Position numbers and translations under genes: made by a program | Part shown: in pieces, positions 1-5,664 of the stretch | How positions within the stretch are numbered: position 1 is the first letter of the stretch | Layout of the letters: the number at the start of each line of letters is the position of its first letter | Notes under the pieces: generated by a model | What the model saw: the letters and a program-made list of their open reading frames with translations, nothing else | What the model was told of the DNA's origin: nothing | Databases searched by the model: none | Source: an uncultured Muribaculaceae bacterium | GTDB lineage: Bacteria > Bacteroidota > Bacteroidia > Bacteroidales > Muribaculaceae | Assembly (NCBI GenBank): GCA_910585755.1 | Contig: CAJUFH010000006.1 | Location: forward strand, 1 to 7,717 | Reading direction: 5' to 3' | Length of the DNA: 7,717 nucleotides

Positions 1-365
1 AAGTCGGTTAAACGAGCTAAGATTTGATTGTTGTCTTCCGCGATTTTGTTTTTCAACAATGTAGGAGTGCCGTTATCCTGGGAAGGGCTCGCGGGAGGGT
101 TCGCAGTGACAGAAGAAGTCGGTTTGGCAGAATCCACCGTCTGTATTTCTCCGTCACCCACTTTATAACCGAACACGTCGGTTACAGCAATTTTTGAAAT
201 ATTTGAATCATCCTTTGGATTCTCATTAAAGAAAATGTATTTGTTGGAGACCTCGAGATTGTAGACCGCCTTGCTTTCTCCCGTTTTCAGGATAATTACG
301 TCACCTTTCGCGATATTAACTGCGAAAGAAAATGCCAAGAGGACCAATAATAGGAGTTTCTTCAT
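1..365 (-). CDS. Exported protein of unknown function, N-terminal part (runs off the window)
   Basis: An open frame of 121 codons starts with ATG at 365 and stays open to the window edge, so the C-terminus is missing. I do not recognise the family. Residues 1-3 are MKK, followed by a hydrophobic core (LLLLVLLAFSFAV) to about residue 16, which is a clear Sec signal peptide. No lipobox cysteine is visible, so a soluble periplasmic or surface protein is more likely than a lipoprotein. Residues about 22-78 alternate hydrophobic and polar residues (DVIILKTGESKAVYNLEV, then YIFF, then DVFGYKVGDGEIQTVD), which suggests a small beta-rich domain. Residues about 79-102 are rich in Pro, Ser and Thr and look like a linker. 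Residues 103-121 could begin a helix. The start is supported by the signal peptide and by a TAACTTTGC promoter box about 40 bases upstream. It is transcribed away from the glycosyltransferase cassette. Confidence 0.8.
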   Translation of the reverse strand, partial: MKKLLLLVLLAFSFAVNIAKGDVIILKTGESKAVYNLEVSNKYIFFNENPKDDSNISKIAVTDVFGYKVGDGEIQTVDSAKPTSSVTANPPASPSQDNGTPTLLKNKIAEDNNQILARLTD

Positions 366-402
366 GGTTTTAATGATTGTTGTAAATATGTGTGCGCATG
401 CG

Positions 403-411
403 GCAAAGTTA
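403..411 (-). promoter_or_regulatory. Bacteroidota -7 promoter box for the exported protein
   Basis: Read on the minus strand, this is TAACTTTGC, an exact match to the Bacteroidota -7 consensus TAnnTTTG. It lies 38 bases upstream of the ATG at 365, giving a predicted leader of about 30 bases. No TTG is found 19-21 bases further upstream, so only half of the promoter is well matched. Confidence 0.55.
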
Positions 412-459
412 CTAATAATCCTGAGATAATTTCCTATCTTCCAGCGGGAAAAACGCAGA

Positions 460-540
460 CTTAGAATAAAACGCGGCCTTTTGCTCCGCTTCGCCGAGGC
501 GGAATTGGGGGCTCAAGCCCGTTCCGGGCGAGAAAGGGTG
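460..540. other. Non-coding, hairpin-rich stretch starting with a 14-base repeat box
   Basis: The stretch begins with the box CTTAGAATAAAACG (460-473), which recurs at 3818-3831. It continues with short GC-rich inverted repeats, such as CGCC/GGCG around 492-501 and GCCC/GGGC at 517-520 and 526-529. The open frames crossing it on both strands have no recognisable protein features and run through the repeats, so I regard it as non-coding. No terminator with a clear T-run is visible. Confidence 0.45.
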
Positions 541-570
541 AAAGGTGAACAGTGAAAGAAATGCCTGGTT

Positions 571-599
571 GGGGAAGCCGCTCGCCTTCGGCTCACTCC
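571..599. repeat. 29-base intergenic repeat, copy 1
   Basis: These 29 bases (starting GGGGAAGCCGCTCGCC, ending CGGCTCACTCC) are identical to 3734-3762 in the same orientation. The core contains a small inverted repeat, AGCCG and CGGCT around an 8-base loop, so a short hairpin is possible. After the match both copies carry TCCGACAC (immediately here, at 3771-3778 in the other copy), which shows that the similarity once extended further. The two copies bracket the glycosyltransferase cassette. Confidence 0.85.
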
Positions 600-644
600 G
601 ACACTGCATTTTGCGAATCCACTACGCTGGTATGCAAGTAATAT

Positions 645-676
645 TTTGCATCCCGGTGTTTTTTGTGTACCTTTGC
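645..676 (+). promoter_or_regulatory. Strong Bacteroidota promoter for the glycosyltransferase cassette leader
   Basis: TTTG at 645-648 and TACCTTTGC at 668-676 are separated by 19 bases, matching the Bacteroidota primary-sigma pattern (TTTG, about 19-20 bases, TAnnTTTG). Transcription would begin near 681-686. This leaves a leader of about 310 bases before the glycosyltransferase start at 992, and the leader contains the large palindrome. No better promoter is visible between here and 992. Confidence 0.7.
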
Positions 677-684
677 GGACGATT

Positions 685-715
685 CCGACCCGCCTCAGAG
701 GAGGCCGCGAGTCGG
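685..715 (+). other. Hairpin at the predicted 5' end of the leader RNA
   Basis: CCGAC (685-689) pairs with GTCGG (711-715), and inside it GCCTC (692-696) pairs with GAGGC (701-705) around a 4-base loop. It lies at or just after the predicted transcription start. A 5'-terminal stem of this kind could protect the RNA from decay. That role is inference. Confidence 0.45.
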
Positions 716-749
716 CGTCAACCATATTTTAGATAAGGGTGTTATTTTA

Positions 750-916
750 TTATCTTCCATAATCAAACTTGGCCGTTTAAATTAGCAGTGAAGATGATAG
801 ACAATGACACCCACATTTGAAGCATATAGCGTGCCTCATGGCTTACTATATCGCATCAGGTGTGGGTACATTGTCTTATCTACTGCTAAGGTGGCCAAGA
901 CCTGATTATGAGATAA
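750..916. repeat. Long imperfect palindrome (about 167 bases)
   Basis: The left half pairs with the right half almost throughout, in order from the outside: TTATCT 750-755 with 911-916; CATAATCA 758-765 with 903-910; CTTGGCC 768-774 with 893-899; TAGCAGT 783-789 with 882-888; GATA-GACAATG 796-806 with 869-880 (one bulge); ACCCACA 809-815 with 861-867; TGA 818-820 with 856-858; ATATAG 824-829 with 846-851. The loop is 830-845. About 60 base pairs result. As RNA it is one long hairpin. As DNA it resembles a miniature inverted-repeat element, but no flanking target duplication was identified. Confidence 0.85.
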
Positions 917-942
917 GACAATGCAATCTCCACACCTTTTTT
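858..942 (+). terminator. Alternative terminator hairpin (candidate attenuator) before the glycosyltransferase
   Basis: AGGTGTGG (858-865) pairs with CCACACCT (930-937), and the 13 bases at 869-881 pair perfectly with 911-923. This stem is followed at once by six T (937-942) and then A, the form of an intrinsic terminator. The 5' arm of this stem is also the 3' arm of the long palindrome hairpin, so the two folds exclude each other. The T-run ends 50 bases before the glycosyltransferase start. The structure is seen in the sequence; its use as a switch is inference. Confidence 0.6.
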
Positions 943-991
943 ATGTCTGTCTCAGTCTGTTCCGCGGAGATTTTGGGAACGGGGAATTATT

Positions 992-1954
992 ATGACTATT
1001 GAAAAACCGCTTATAGCTGTAGTTGTCCCTTGCTATAACGAGGAGGAGGTTTTGCCTATTTCAATTCCAAGGATACTTGGCATACTGGATCGGATGGTCT
1101 CCTTAGGAGATATTGACTCCGAGAGTTTTGTGATGTGTTGCGACGATGGTAGCAAGGATGCTACATGGGAGGTCATAAACCGGCTCCACGCCGCCGACCG
1201 GCGGGTAAAGGGGCTGTCGCTCGCGCATAACCGCGGTCACCAGAACGTGCTTATGGCAGGATTGATGACTGTCAAGGAAATGTGTGACGCGGCAATTTCT
1301 ATTGATGCGGACTTGCAGGACGATCCGGAGGCAATTGTCGAAATGGTCGCTAAGTTCAGAGTGGGGTCTGAAATTGTTTATGGGGTAAGAAGCGACCGCT
1401 CGACCGATACGCGGTTCAAGCGCCTGACCGCCCGCGGGTTTTATTCGTTCCAGAATGCGATGGGCCTTGAAACAGTATATGACCATGCCGACTACCGTCT
1501 TATGAGCCGACGTGCCCTCGAAATGCTGGGCAGTTATGGCGAGCGAAATCTGTTTCTGCGCGGGATAGTGCCGCAACTCGGCCTTTCAACCTCGAAAGTG
1601 ATGTATAAGCGGAACGTCCGCGCGGCAGGGGAATCGAAGTACCCGTTTGTCAAGATGCTGAACTTCTCTGTCGACGGAATTACGTCCTTCACATCCAAAC
1701 CTATACGCTTTATCTTTCTCATCGGGATGTTGTTCCTGGTTCTCGACCTGATTGTCGGGATATGGGTGCTCTGCGCCTTTTTTTCGGGACATACGATTTC
1801 AGGTTGGTCGTCGCTTATGCTGTCAATATGGTTTCTGGGGAGCCTCGTGCTGATTTCAATCGGGGTCGTCGGTGAGTATGTAGGTAAGATTTTCACCGAA
1901 GTCAAAGGGCGCCCGATTTATGCCATAAGTGAAACCGTCGGGCTTGAGTCCTGA
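992..1954 (+). CDS. Membrane-anchored polyprenyl-phosphate glycosyltransferase, GT2 (GtrB/ArnC/DPM1-like)
   Basis: This 320-residue protein has the full layout of enzymes that move a sugar from a nucleotide donor onto undecaprenyl phosphate at the cytoplasmic face of the inner membrane. Visible motifs are VVVPCYNEEE (10-19), the nucleotide-binding CDDGSKD (50-56), HNRGHQNVLMAGL (79-91), the metal-binding DAD (105-107) with QDDP (109-112), DYRLMSR (167-173), ERNLFLRG (184-191) and RAAGESKYPFVKM (210-222). Two membrane helices follow at about 239-263 and 273-294, then GEYVGKIF and a short cytoplasmic tail. Length and motif order match the GtrB/ArnC branch; the sugar cannot be told from sequence. 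ATG at 992 places the first beta strand normally. The gene follows the attenuator-like leader by 50 bases and precedes a GT-C-like protein that could use its product. Nothing is truncated or missing. Confidence 0.9.
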   Translation: MTIEKPLIAVVVPCYNEEEVLPISIPRILGILDRMVSLGDIDSESFVMCCDDGSKDATWEVINRLHAADRRVKGLSLAHNRGHQNVLMAGLMTVKEMCDAAISIDADLQDDPEAIVEMVAKFRVGSEIVYGVRSDRSTDTRFKRLTARGFYSFQNAMGLETVYDHADYRLMSRRALEMLGSYGERNLFLRGIVPQLGLSTSKVMYKRNVRAAGESKYPFVKMLNFSVDGITSFTSKPIRFIFLIGMLFLVLDLIVGIWVLCAFFSGHTISGWSSLMLSIWFLGSLVLISIGVVGEYVGKIFTEVKGRPIYAISETVGLES

Positions 1955-2034
1955 CAACTTTCTTTCCGCAATCGCGCGAAATGCGCCGCTATCAATAGAC
2001 GTTTAACTATTTATTTCAATTCCAATTAGATACT

Positions 2035-3714
2035 ATGTTTTTATATGCTCGGCACGCCCAGCCTGCGTCCTCTTATCGATATATAACAATCCTGTTATCT
2101 GTCATAGCTCTGGGGATAAGCGCTTTCGGCTTTTACTTCCTTCGTTTCGGCTTCGACGTAAACGACGAGGCGTATCAGACGATGAACGCTATGGAGCCGC
2201 TGATCAATCCGCAGGCAATACTCTCCTCCACGCTTTCAAACCTGTTTGGCAGATGTTTCGGCTTTTCGTTTTACTCGATGAGAGTGTTGACATTTTTTCT
2301 GACTGCGCTCTCAATCGCCTTTGCCACAGGTTATTATTCCCGAATCGTCAGAAAACCGCAACGCGCCCTTCTGCTCTATATCCTGCTACTTTCGGCCTCT
2401 CTCTGCACCCCTACAAAGGCGAGGCTTATTGGCTGGGATTGCTATGCTGTATTCTTCACTACTCTTTCTATGATTTCCATCGTAAGTGTTTGGTGCGGAG
2501 GGGGATGGAAGAGCATTATATGTCTCGGCATATTTGCGGGCTGCGCGACATTGTGCCGTTTCCCGGATGTGGTGATTGTCCCGGTAGCCATTCTAGCGAT
2601 GTTCGGTCGAGCTGATTCTATCGGTCGCGCCGCGGTTCGGGTGTTGGTTTTCCTGGCGGTATACTGCGTGTCGGTGCTTTTGATTTTAGCGTTGATATAT
2701 GATGGTGAACCGTTGTTATGGATAGAATCCCTTCAGGCGGGATTCGTGTCAGGTCACAATGTCGGGCGACTGGTCGGGGCATATATTCACACGGGACGGC
2801 TGGATGTGGTCGATATCATTCTCCTTTTCCTGTTCCTTTTCATCGCGGTTCGTTACTGCGATAGCGGCTGGCGGCGCGGCGCTGCCTTCGCCATACTGTT
2901 CGTAATATTGACAGGGATAATGTTTGTCAAGCTGGATAGGGTTTTCTATACGGTATGCCGGCTGCTTACGGCATGCGTAGTTATCCTCTCGGCTGTCTAT
3001 GTTGCTTCGGTGAGGAAGGGAGGACGTTGGAGCGCCCTGTTGCGGGCGCTTGCGATTCTTGGCTGTTGCGTTGTACCGATGGCCGGAAGCGACGGTGGTA
3101 CGTCGAAATTTATGAATATGACTTCGGTGCCGGTACTCCTCGCGCTTCTGACAGAGGCAGCGGATGGTCGGTTTACTCGGTCTGTACGCCTTATGACCTG
3201 GACTGTCCTTCTTTCGATTGCGATAGTAATGCCATTCTTTACAGCGGAGCACACAACGTTTGACGGCGGCTGGCGCGATGCGCGTTCCGTTGTGAACCAC
3301 AAATTGCTTGAAAATAATACCACAACTCTCCCTCGTGCGGTGGAAATCAACAGTATGCTTGAGGAAGGTGCCGGAGTTTTGCCCGATTCGGTTCTTCTCA
3401 TCGGCAGCAACAACCGCCGCTTTTTCTCGGAATATCTTTTTGGAAGGCGCAACCGGCTTTGGCCTCATTCATGGAGTGACCGCATTTTTGAGGATTCGGA
3501 GAAAATCGATACTCTTGTACAAGCAATTCGCTCGGGAAGCGTAGGCGACATCGCTTTTGTTAAATATGGAGCTAACGACAATGCGGACTTCGCGGTCAAT
3601 CCGATGAGGGATGCCATAATGGGTACAGGCATTTATGCGGCTGCGGATTATGAGTGGTTTGTGATTTTTTATCGTAAACCGCAGTCGGAGGGAAGCGGGG
3701 AGCCGCTGAAATAA
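2035..3714 (+). CDS. Large multi-membrane protein, probable GT-C glycosyltransferase using a polyprenyl-phosphate sugar
   Basis: This 559-residue protein has a first membrane helix at about 15-37, then a loop with the acidic motif FDVNDEAY (40-47, key D44 and E45). An acidic pair just after the first helix is typical of GT-C enzymes of the ArnT/PMT type, where it sits at the active site on the outer face of the membrane. More hydrophobic segments follow (about 84-99, 110-124, 136-153, 160-190, 197-222 and several to about residue 400). A soluble C-terminal part of some 150 residues then starts near the TTFDGGWRDAR segment and would lie in the periplasm. It follows the GT2 gene by 80 bases on the same strand with no promoter box between them, so co-transcription is likely. 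Inferred role: transfer of the lipid-linked sugar to a surface glycan, lipid or protein. The exact family is uncertain; a generic glycan-related membrane protein is the alternative. Confidence 0.65.
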   Translation: MFLYARHAQPASSYRYITILLSVIALGISAFGFYFLRFGFDVNDEAYQTMNAMEPLINPQAILSSTLSNLFGRCFGFSFYSMRVLTFFLTALSIAFATGYYSRIVRKPQRALLLYILLLSASLCTPTKARLIGWDCYAVFFTTLSMISIVSVWCGGGWKSIICLGIFAGCATLCRFPDVVIVPVAILAMFGRADSIGRAAVRVLVFLAVYCVSVLLILALIYDGEPLLWIESLQAGFVSGHNVGRLVGAYIHTGRLDVVDIILLFLFLFIAVRYCDSGWRRGAAFAILFVILTGIMFVKLDRVFYTVCRLLTACVVILSAVYVASVRKGGRWSALLRALAILGCCVVPMAGSDGGTSKFMNMTSVPVLLALLTEAADGRFTRSVRLMTWTVLLSIAIVMPFFTAEHTTFDGGWRDARSVVNHKLLENNTTTLPRAVEINSMLEEGAGVLPDSVLLIGSNNRRFFSEYLFGRRNRLWPHSWSDRIFEDSEKIDTLVQAIRSGSVGDIAFVKYGANDNADFAVNPMRDAIMGTGIYAAADYEWFVIFYRKPQSEGSGEPLK

Positions 3715-3733
3715 GAGTCGCGAATAGACACCG

Positions 3734-3762
3734 GGGGAAGCCGCTCGCCTTCGGCTCACTCC
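3734..3762. repeat. 29-base intergenic repeat, copy 2
   Basis: Identical to 571-599 and in the same orientation, starting 19 bases after the stop codon of the membrane protein. Similar sequence (TCCGACAC) follows at 3771-3778 after a short insertion relative to copy 1. With copy 1 it brackets the glycosyltransferase cassette. The wider stretch 3715-3830 carries no gene; AATCG and CGATT in 3788-3808 could form a small hairpin, but without a T-run. Confidence 0.85.
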
Positions 3763-3817
3763 ACCCGACATCCGACACGCTTCCGGGAATCGAGAGCCTC
3801 CCCGATTTATAATAAAG

Positions 3818-3831
3818 CTTAGAATAAAACG
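3818..3831. repeat. 14-base repeat box, second copy, abutting the insertion sequence
   Basis: CTTAGAATAAAACG here equals 460-473. The last base (G, 3831) is also the first base of the insertion sequence's inverted end. The match to the first copy therefore ends exactly at the element boundary. Confidence 0.7.
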
Positions 3832-3875
3832 AGGGTGTATCAAAATTAAGATTTTTGGTACACCCTCCGTTTTTA
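3831..3875 (+). terminator. Terminator-like hairpin at the left end of the insertion sequence, facing inward
   Basis: GAGGGTGTA (3831-3839) pairs with TACACCCTC (3859-3867), followed by CG and five T. It could end plus-strand transcripts leaving the glycosyltransferase cassette before they enter the element. The T-run also contains the reverse complement of the transposase stop codon. Confidence 0.45.
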
Positions 3876-5564
3876 TGCCGCCTGAGAATCAAATAAAGAT
3901 GCGGCGACTGATTTTTGGAGACATTCCCAAAATATCCGATTCTCAAGGCGCAAAATTCGATAAAATTGTAAAAACAGGCCTGAACGGGGTGTATTCCCCC
4001 CGTTTTTGGCCTGTTTCGCTGTTTTTGAACACATTTTCTTCAGATTGAAGGCAATGGCGAAGAAGGCAAAGTCCATTTTGACCTTGTCCATCCCGACGTG
4101 CCGGAAGCGTTTGTATGCCATGTCGTATTTCATCTGTCCGAAAACGGCCTCGGGCTCGATACATCGCCGTCCCCTGTGCTTTATGCCTTCTTCCGAAGTC
4201 AGCCGTTCACGGGCTTTGCGGCGGTATTCGCTGAGCCTGTGGTTGACTTCCATTATCCGGTCGCCCTTTGCCTTGAAGCAGCTTCCCCTCAGGGGGCAGC
4301 CCTCGCATCGCTGTGCCTTGTAGCGGGCGCTTTCAGTGACATACCCGCTTTCGTTTTTTGTGCGTGTCGTGCCGATACGCTCCATGCGCTGTCCCATCGG
4401 GCACACATAATAATCGTCTTCCACATTATAATGAAGAGCCTGCGGGCTGAACGGGTTCGGCTCATAACGCATGTGTTGCTCGCGGTGGAACCAGTTGTAT
4501 TTGACAAAGGCTTCGATTCCTGCCTCTTCCATGAAGCGGTAGTTTTCCTCTGAACCATAACCGGCATCGGCGACCCCTGTCTGCGGTAGTTTGCCGTAAC
4601 GGTCGAAAAAGGAATTGAAGAACGGTATCATTGTCAGAGGGTCACCGGGGGTCTGGAACAGTCCGAAATCGAGGATGAACTGGTTTTCCGTCCCGACCTG
4701 CAGGTTGTATCCCGGTTTTGTCTGGCCGTTGTTCATGGCGTCTTCTTTCATCCGCATGAAGGTGGCGTCACGATCGGTCTTGGAATATGAGTTGCGCCCG
4801 CCAAGAATATCCAGCTTTTCATCGTACTCGCCGAGTTTGTCGGCGTGTTCCCTGAGCTGCTTTATCTGTTTCTTGCGCTCCCTGAGCTTGTCTTTCTGTT
4901 CTTTGGTCCCGGGCCCGGGTTCATTCTCAAGATTGCGGTTAAGCTCTTCCGCGATGTTCACCAGGTCTGCCGGGGTAAAGCTCTGTCCGTTTTCCCGCTC
5001 CGCGTTTTCCTGCGCTATGGCCTCGTCTATCTGCTCCAGAAGCGCGTTTATCTTGCTGATAAGTTTTGCCCTGTTCTTTTCCGTGGTCTTTCGCCATACA
5101 AAGGTGTATTTGTTTGCTTTCGACTCAATCTTGGTGCCGTCGATGTATTCGACTTCAAGCGTGATGAAGCCCCTCTCGGCAAGGACTAGGACCAGTTGGG
5201 TAAACACCCGGTTGATTTCTTCCTTGACACGGTTGCGGAAACGGTTGATGGTGTTGAAGTCGGGCCGCTCATATCCGGCAAGCCATATGAAGTGGATGTC
5301 GCGCTTCAAAGCCGTCTCTATCTTCCGGCACGAATAGAGATTGTTCATGTAGCCGTAAATGACGGCCTTCAGCATCATCCTGGGATGATACGGGCTGCGG
5401 CCGCGTTCCTTGTACAGTTTCCTGAAATTTTCGAGCCTGAGATTGTCGATGACCGCGTCCACAACCCGGACAGGATCGTTTTCCGCAATATCTTTGTCGA
5501 GACGCTGCGGAAAAAGGATCATTTGTTTGGGATTGTAATCCCGAAAGTGTATCTTTGCAGACAT
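3873..5564 (-). CDS. IS1182-family transposase (DDE type)
   Basis: A 563-residue transposase that would cut and join the element's own ends. The N-terminal part (about 10-115) is the helical DNA-binding region typical of this group, with HPRMMLKAVIYGY near 60-72 and DFNTINRFRNR at 102-112. Catalytic acidic residues of the RNase H-like fold are likely D142 (YIDGTKIES), D333 (VADAGYGSEENY) and E470 or E472 (RCIEPEAVFGQMK). Between the first two lies a charged insertion (about 158-250), probably coiled-coil. A cysteine cluster, C388, C420, C423 and C429, looks like a metal-binding knuckle common in the family. ATG at 5564 follows a near-perfect promoter. The last 47 or so residues, after FNLKKMCSKTA (506-516), are low in family features and are encoded across a terminator-like hairpin, so the tail may be a read-on extension. 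No frameshift or internal stop. Confidence 0.9.
   Translation of the reverse strand: MSAKIHFRDYNPKQMILFPQRLDKDIAENDPVRVVDAVIDNLRLENFRKLYKERGRSPYHPRMMLKAVIYGYMNNLYSCRKIETALKRDIHFIWLAGYERPDFNTINRFRNRVKEEINRVFTQLVLVLAERGFITLEVEYIDGTKIESKANKYTFVWRKTTEKNRAKLISKINALLEQIDEAIAQENAERENGQSFTPADLVNIAEELNRNLENEPGPGTKEQKDKLRERKKQIKQLREHADKLGEYDEKLDILGGRNSYSKTDRDATFMRMKEDAMNNGQTKPGYNLQVGTENQFILDFGLFQTPGDPLTMIPFFNSFFDRYGKLPQTGVADAGYGSEENYRFMEEAGIEAFVKYNWFHREQHMRYEPNPFSPQALHYNVEDDYYVCPMGQRMERIGTTRTKNESGYVTESARYKAQRCEGCPLRGSCFKAKGDRIMEVNHRLSEYRRKARERLTSEEGIKHRGRRCIEPEAVFGQMKYDMAYKRFRHVGMDKVKMDFAFFAIAFNLKKMCSKTAKQAKNGGNTPRSGLFLQFYRILRLENRIFWECLQKSVAASLFDSQAA
3970..4016 (-). terminator. Terminator-like hairpin inside the 3' end of the transposase gene
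   Basis: AAACAGGCC (3972-3980) pairs with GGCCTGTTT (4008-4016), and inside it AACGGGG (3983-3989) pairs with CCCCGTT (3998-4004). Sixteen pairs close an 8-base loop with one small internal loop. On the minus strand the stem runs into TTTTT. It overlaps transposase codons 517-531, about 95 bases before the stop codon, so minus-strand transcripts might end inside the gene. Confidence 0.5.
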
Positions 5565-5570
5565 TTAATT

Positions 5571-5614
5571 CTTTGTATACCACAAAGATACAAAATCTTT
5601 GTGATATGACAAAG
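5571..5614. promoter_or_regulatory. Nested palindrome over the transposase promoter (possible operator)
   Basis: CACAAAGAT (5581-5589) and ATCTTTGTG (5595-5603) are a perfect 9-bp inverted repeat with a 5-base gap. An outer pair, CTTTGT (5571-5576) and ACAAAG (5609-5614), surrounds it. It covers both promoter boxes of the transposase gene, so a protein bound here would block transcription. Binding by the transposase itself is inference. Confidence 0.5.
5583..5613 (-). promoter_or_regulatory. Transposase promoter
   Basis: On the minus strand, TTTG (5613-5610) and TATCTTTG (5590-5583) are 19 bases apart, a full match to the Bacteroidota consensus. The transposase ATG at 5564 lies 18 bases beyond the -7 box, so the leader is very short and the mRNA may be nearly leaderless. 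Confidence 0.75.
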
Positions 5615-5645
5615 CCCCGGCTTGTGAAAGTCAGGGCTTTGTTTT
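5611..5645. terminator. Hairpin upstream of the transposase promoter
   Basis: AAAGCCC (5611-5617) pairs with GGGCTTT (5634-5640), followed on the plus strand by GTTTT. It lies between the right end of the element and the transposase promoter. It could act as a weak bidirectional terminator. Confidence 0.4.
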
Positions 5646-5664
5646 ATGTTTAACAACAGGTTAC

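Noticed and set aside
412..736. Small open frames on both strands left of the cassette.
   Set aside because: They run through the 29-base repeat and hairpins, and their similar peptides are translations of that repeat. No start context or protein features.
838..1002. Open frame on the plus strand running from the palindrome loop into the glycosyltransferase start, as a possible leader peptide.
   Set aside because: The frame follows from the palindrome sequence, has no ribosome binding site and shows no protein family features. A leader peptide is not excluded, but the sequence does not support one.
2749..3468. A 239-codon minus-strand frame inside the membrane protein gene.
   Set aside because: Shadow of the plus-strand gene; rich in Arg, Lys and His with no domain or membrane pattern.
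571..3762. 29-base repeats as integron attC sites or a CRISPR array.
   Set aside because: Only two copies 3.1 kb apart, no spacers, no cas genes, no integron integrase; the tyrosine recombinase here looks like a housekeeping Xer protein.
4615..5337. A 240-codon plus-strand frame opposite the transposase.
   Set aside because: It is antisense to a gene with clear catalytic motifs, and its composition (Ser, Arg and Phe-rich) is that of a shadow frame.
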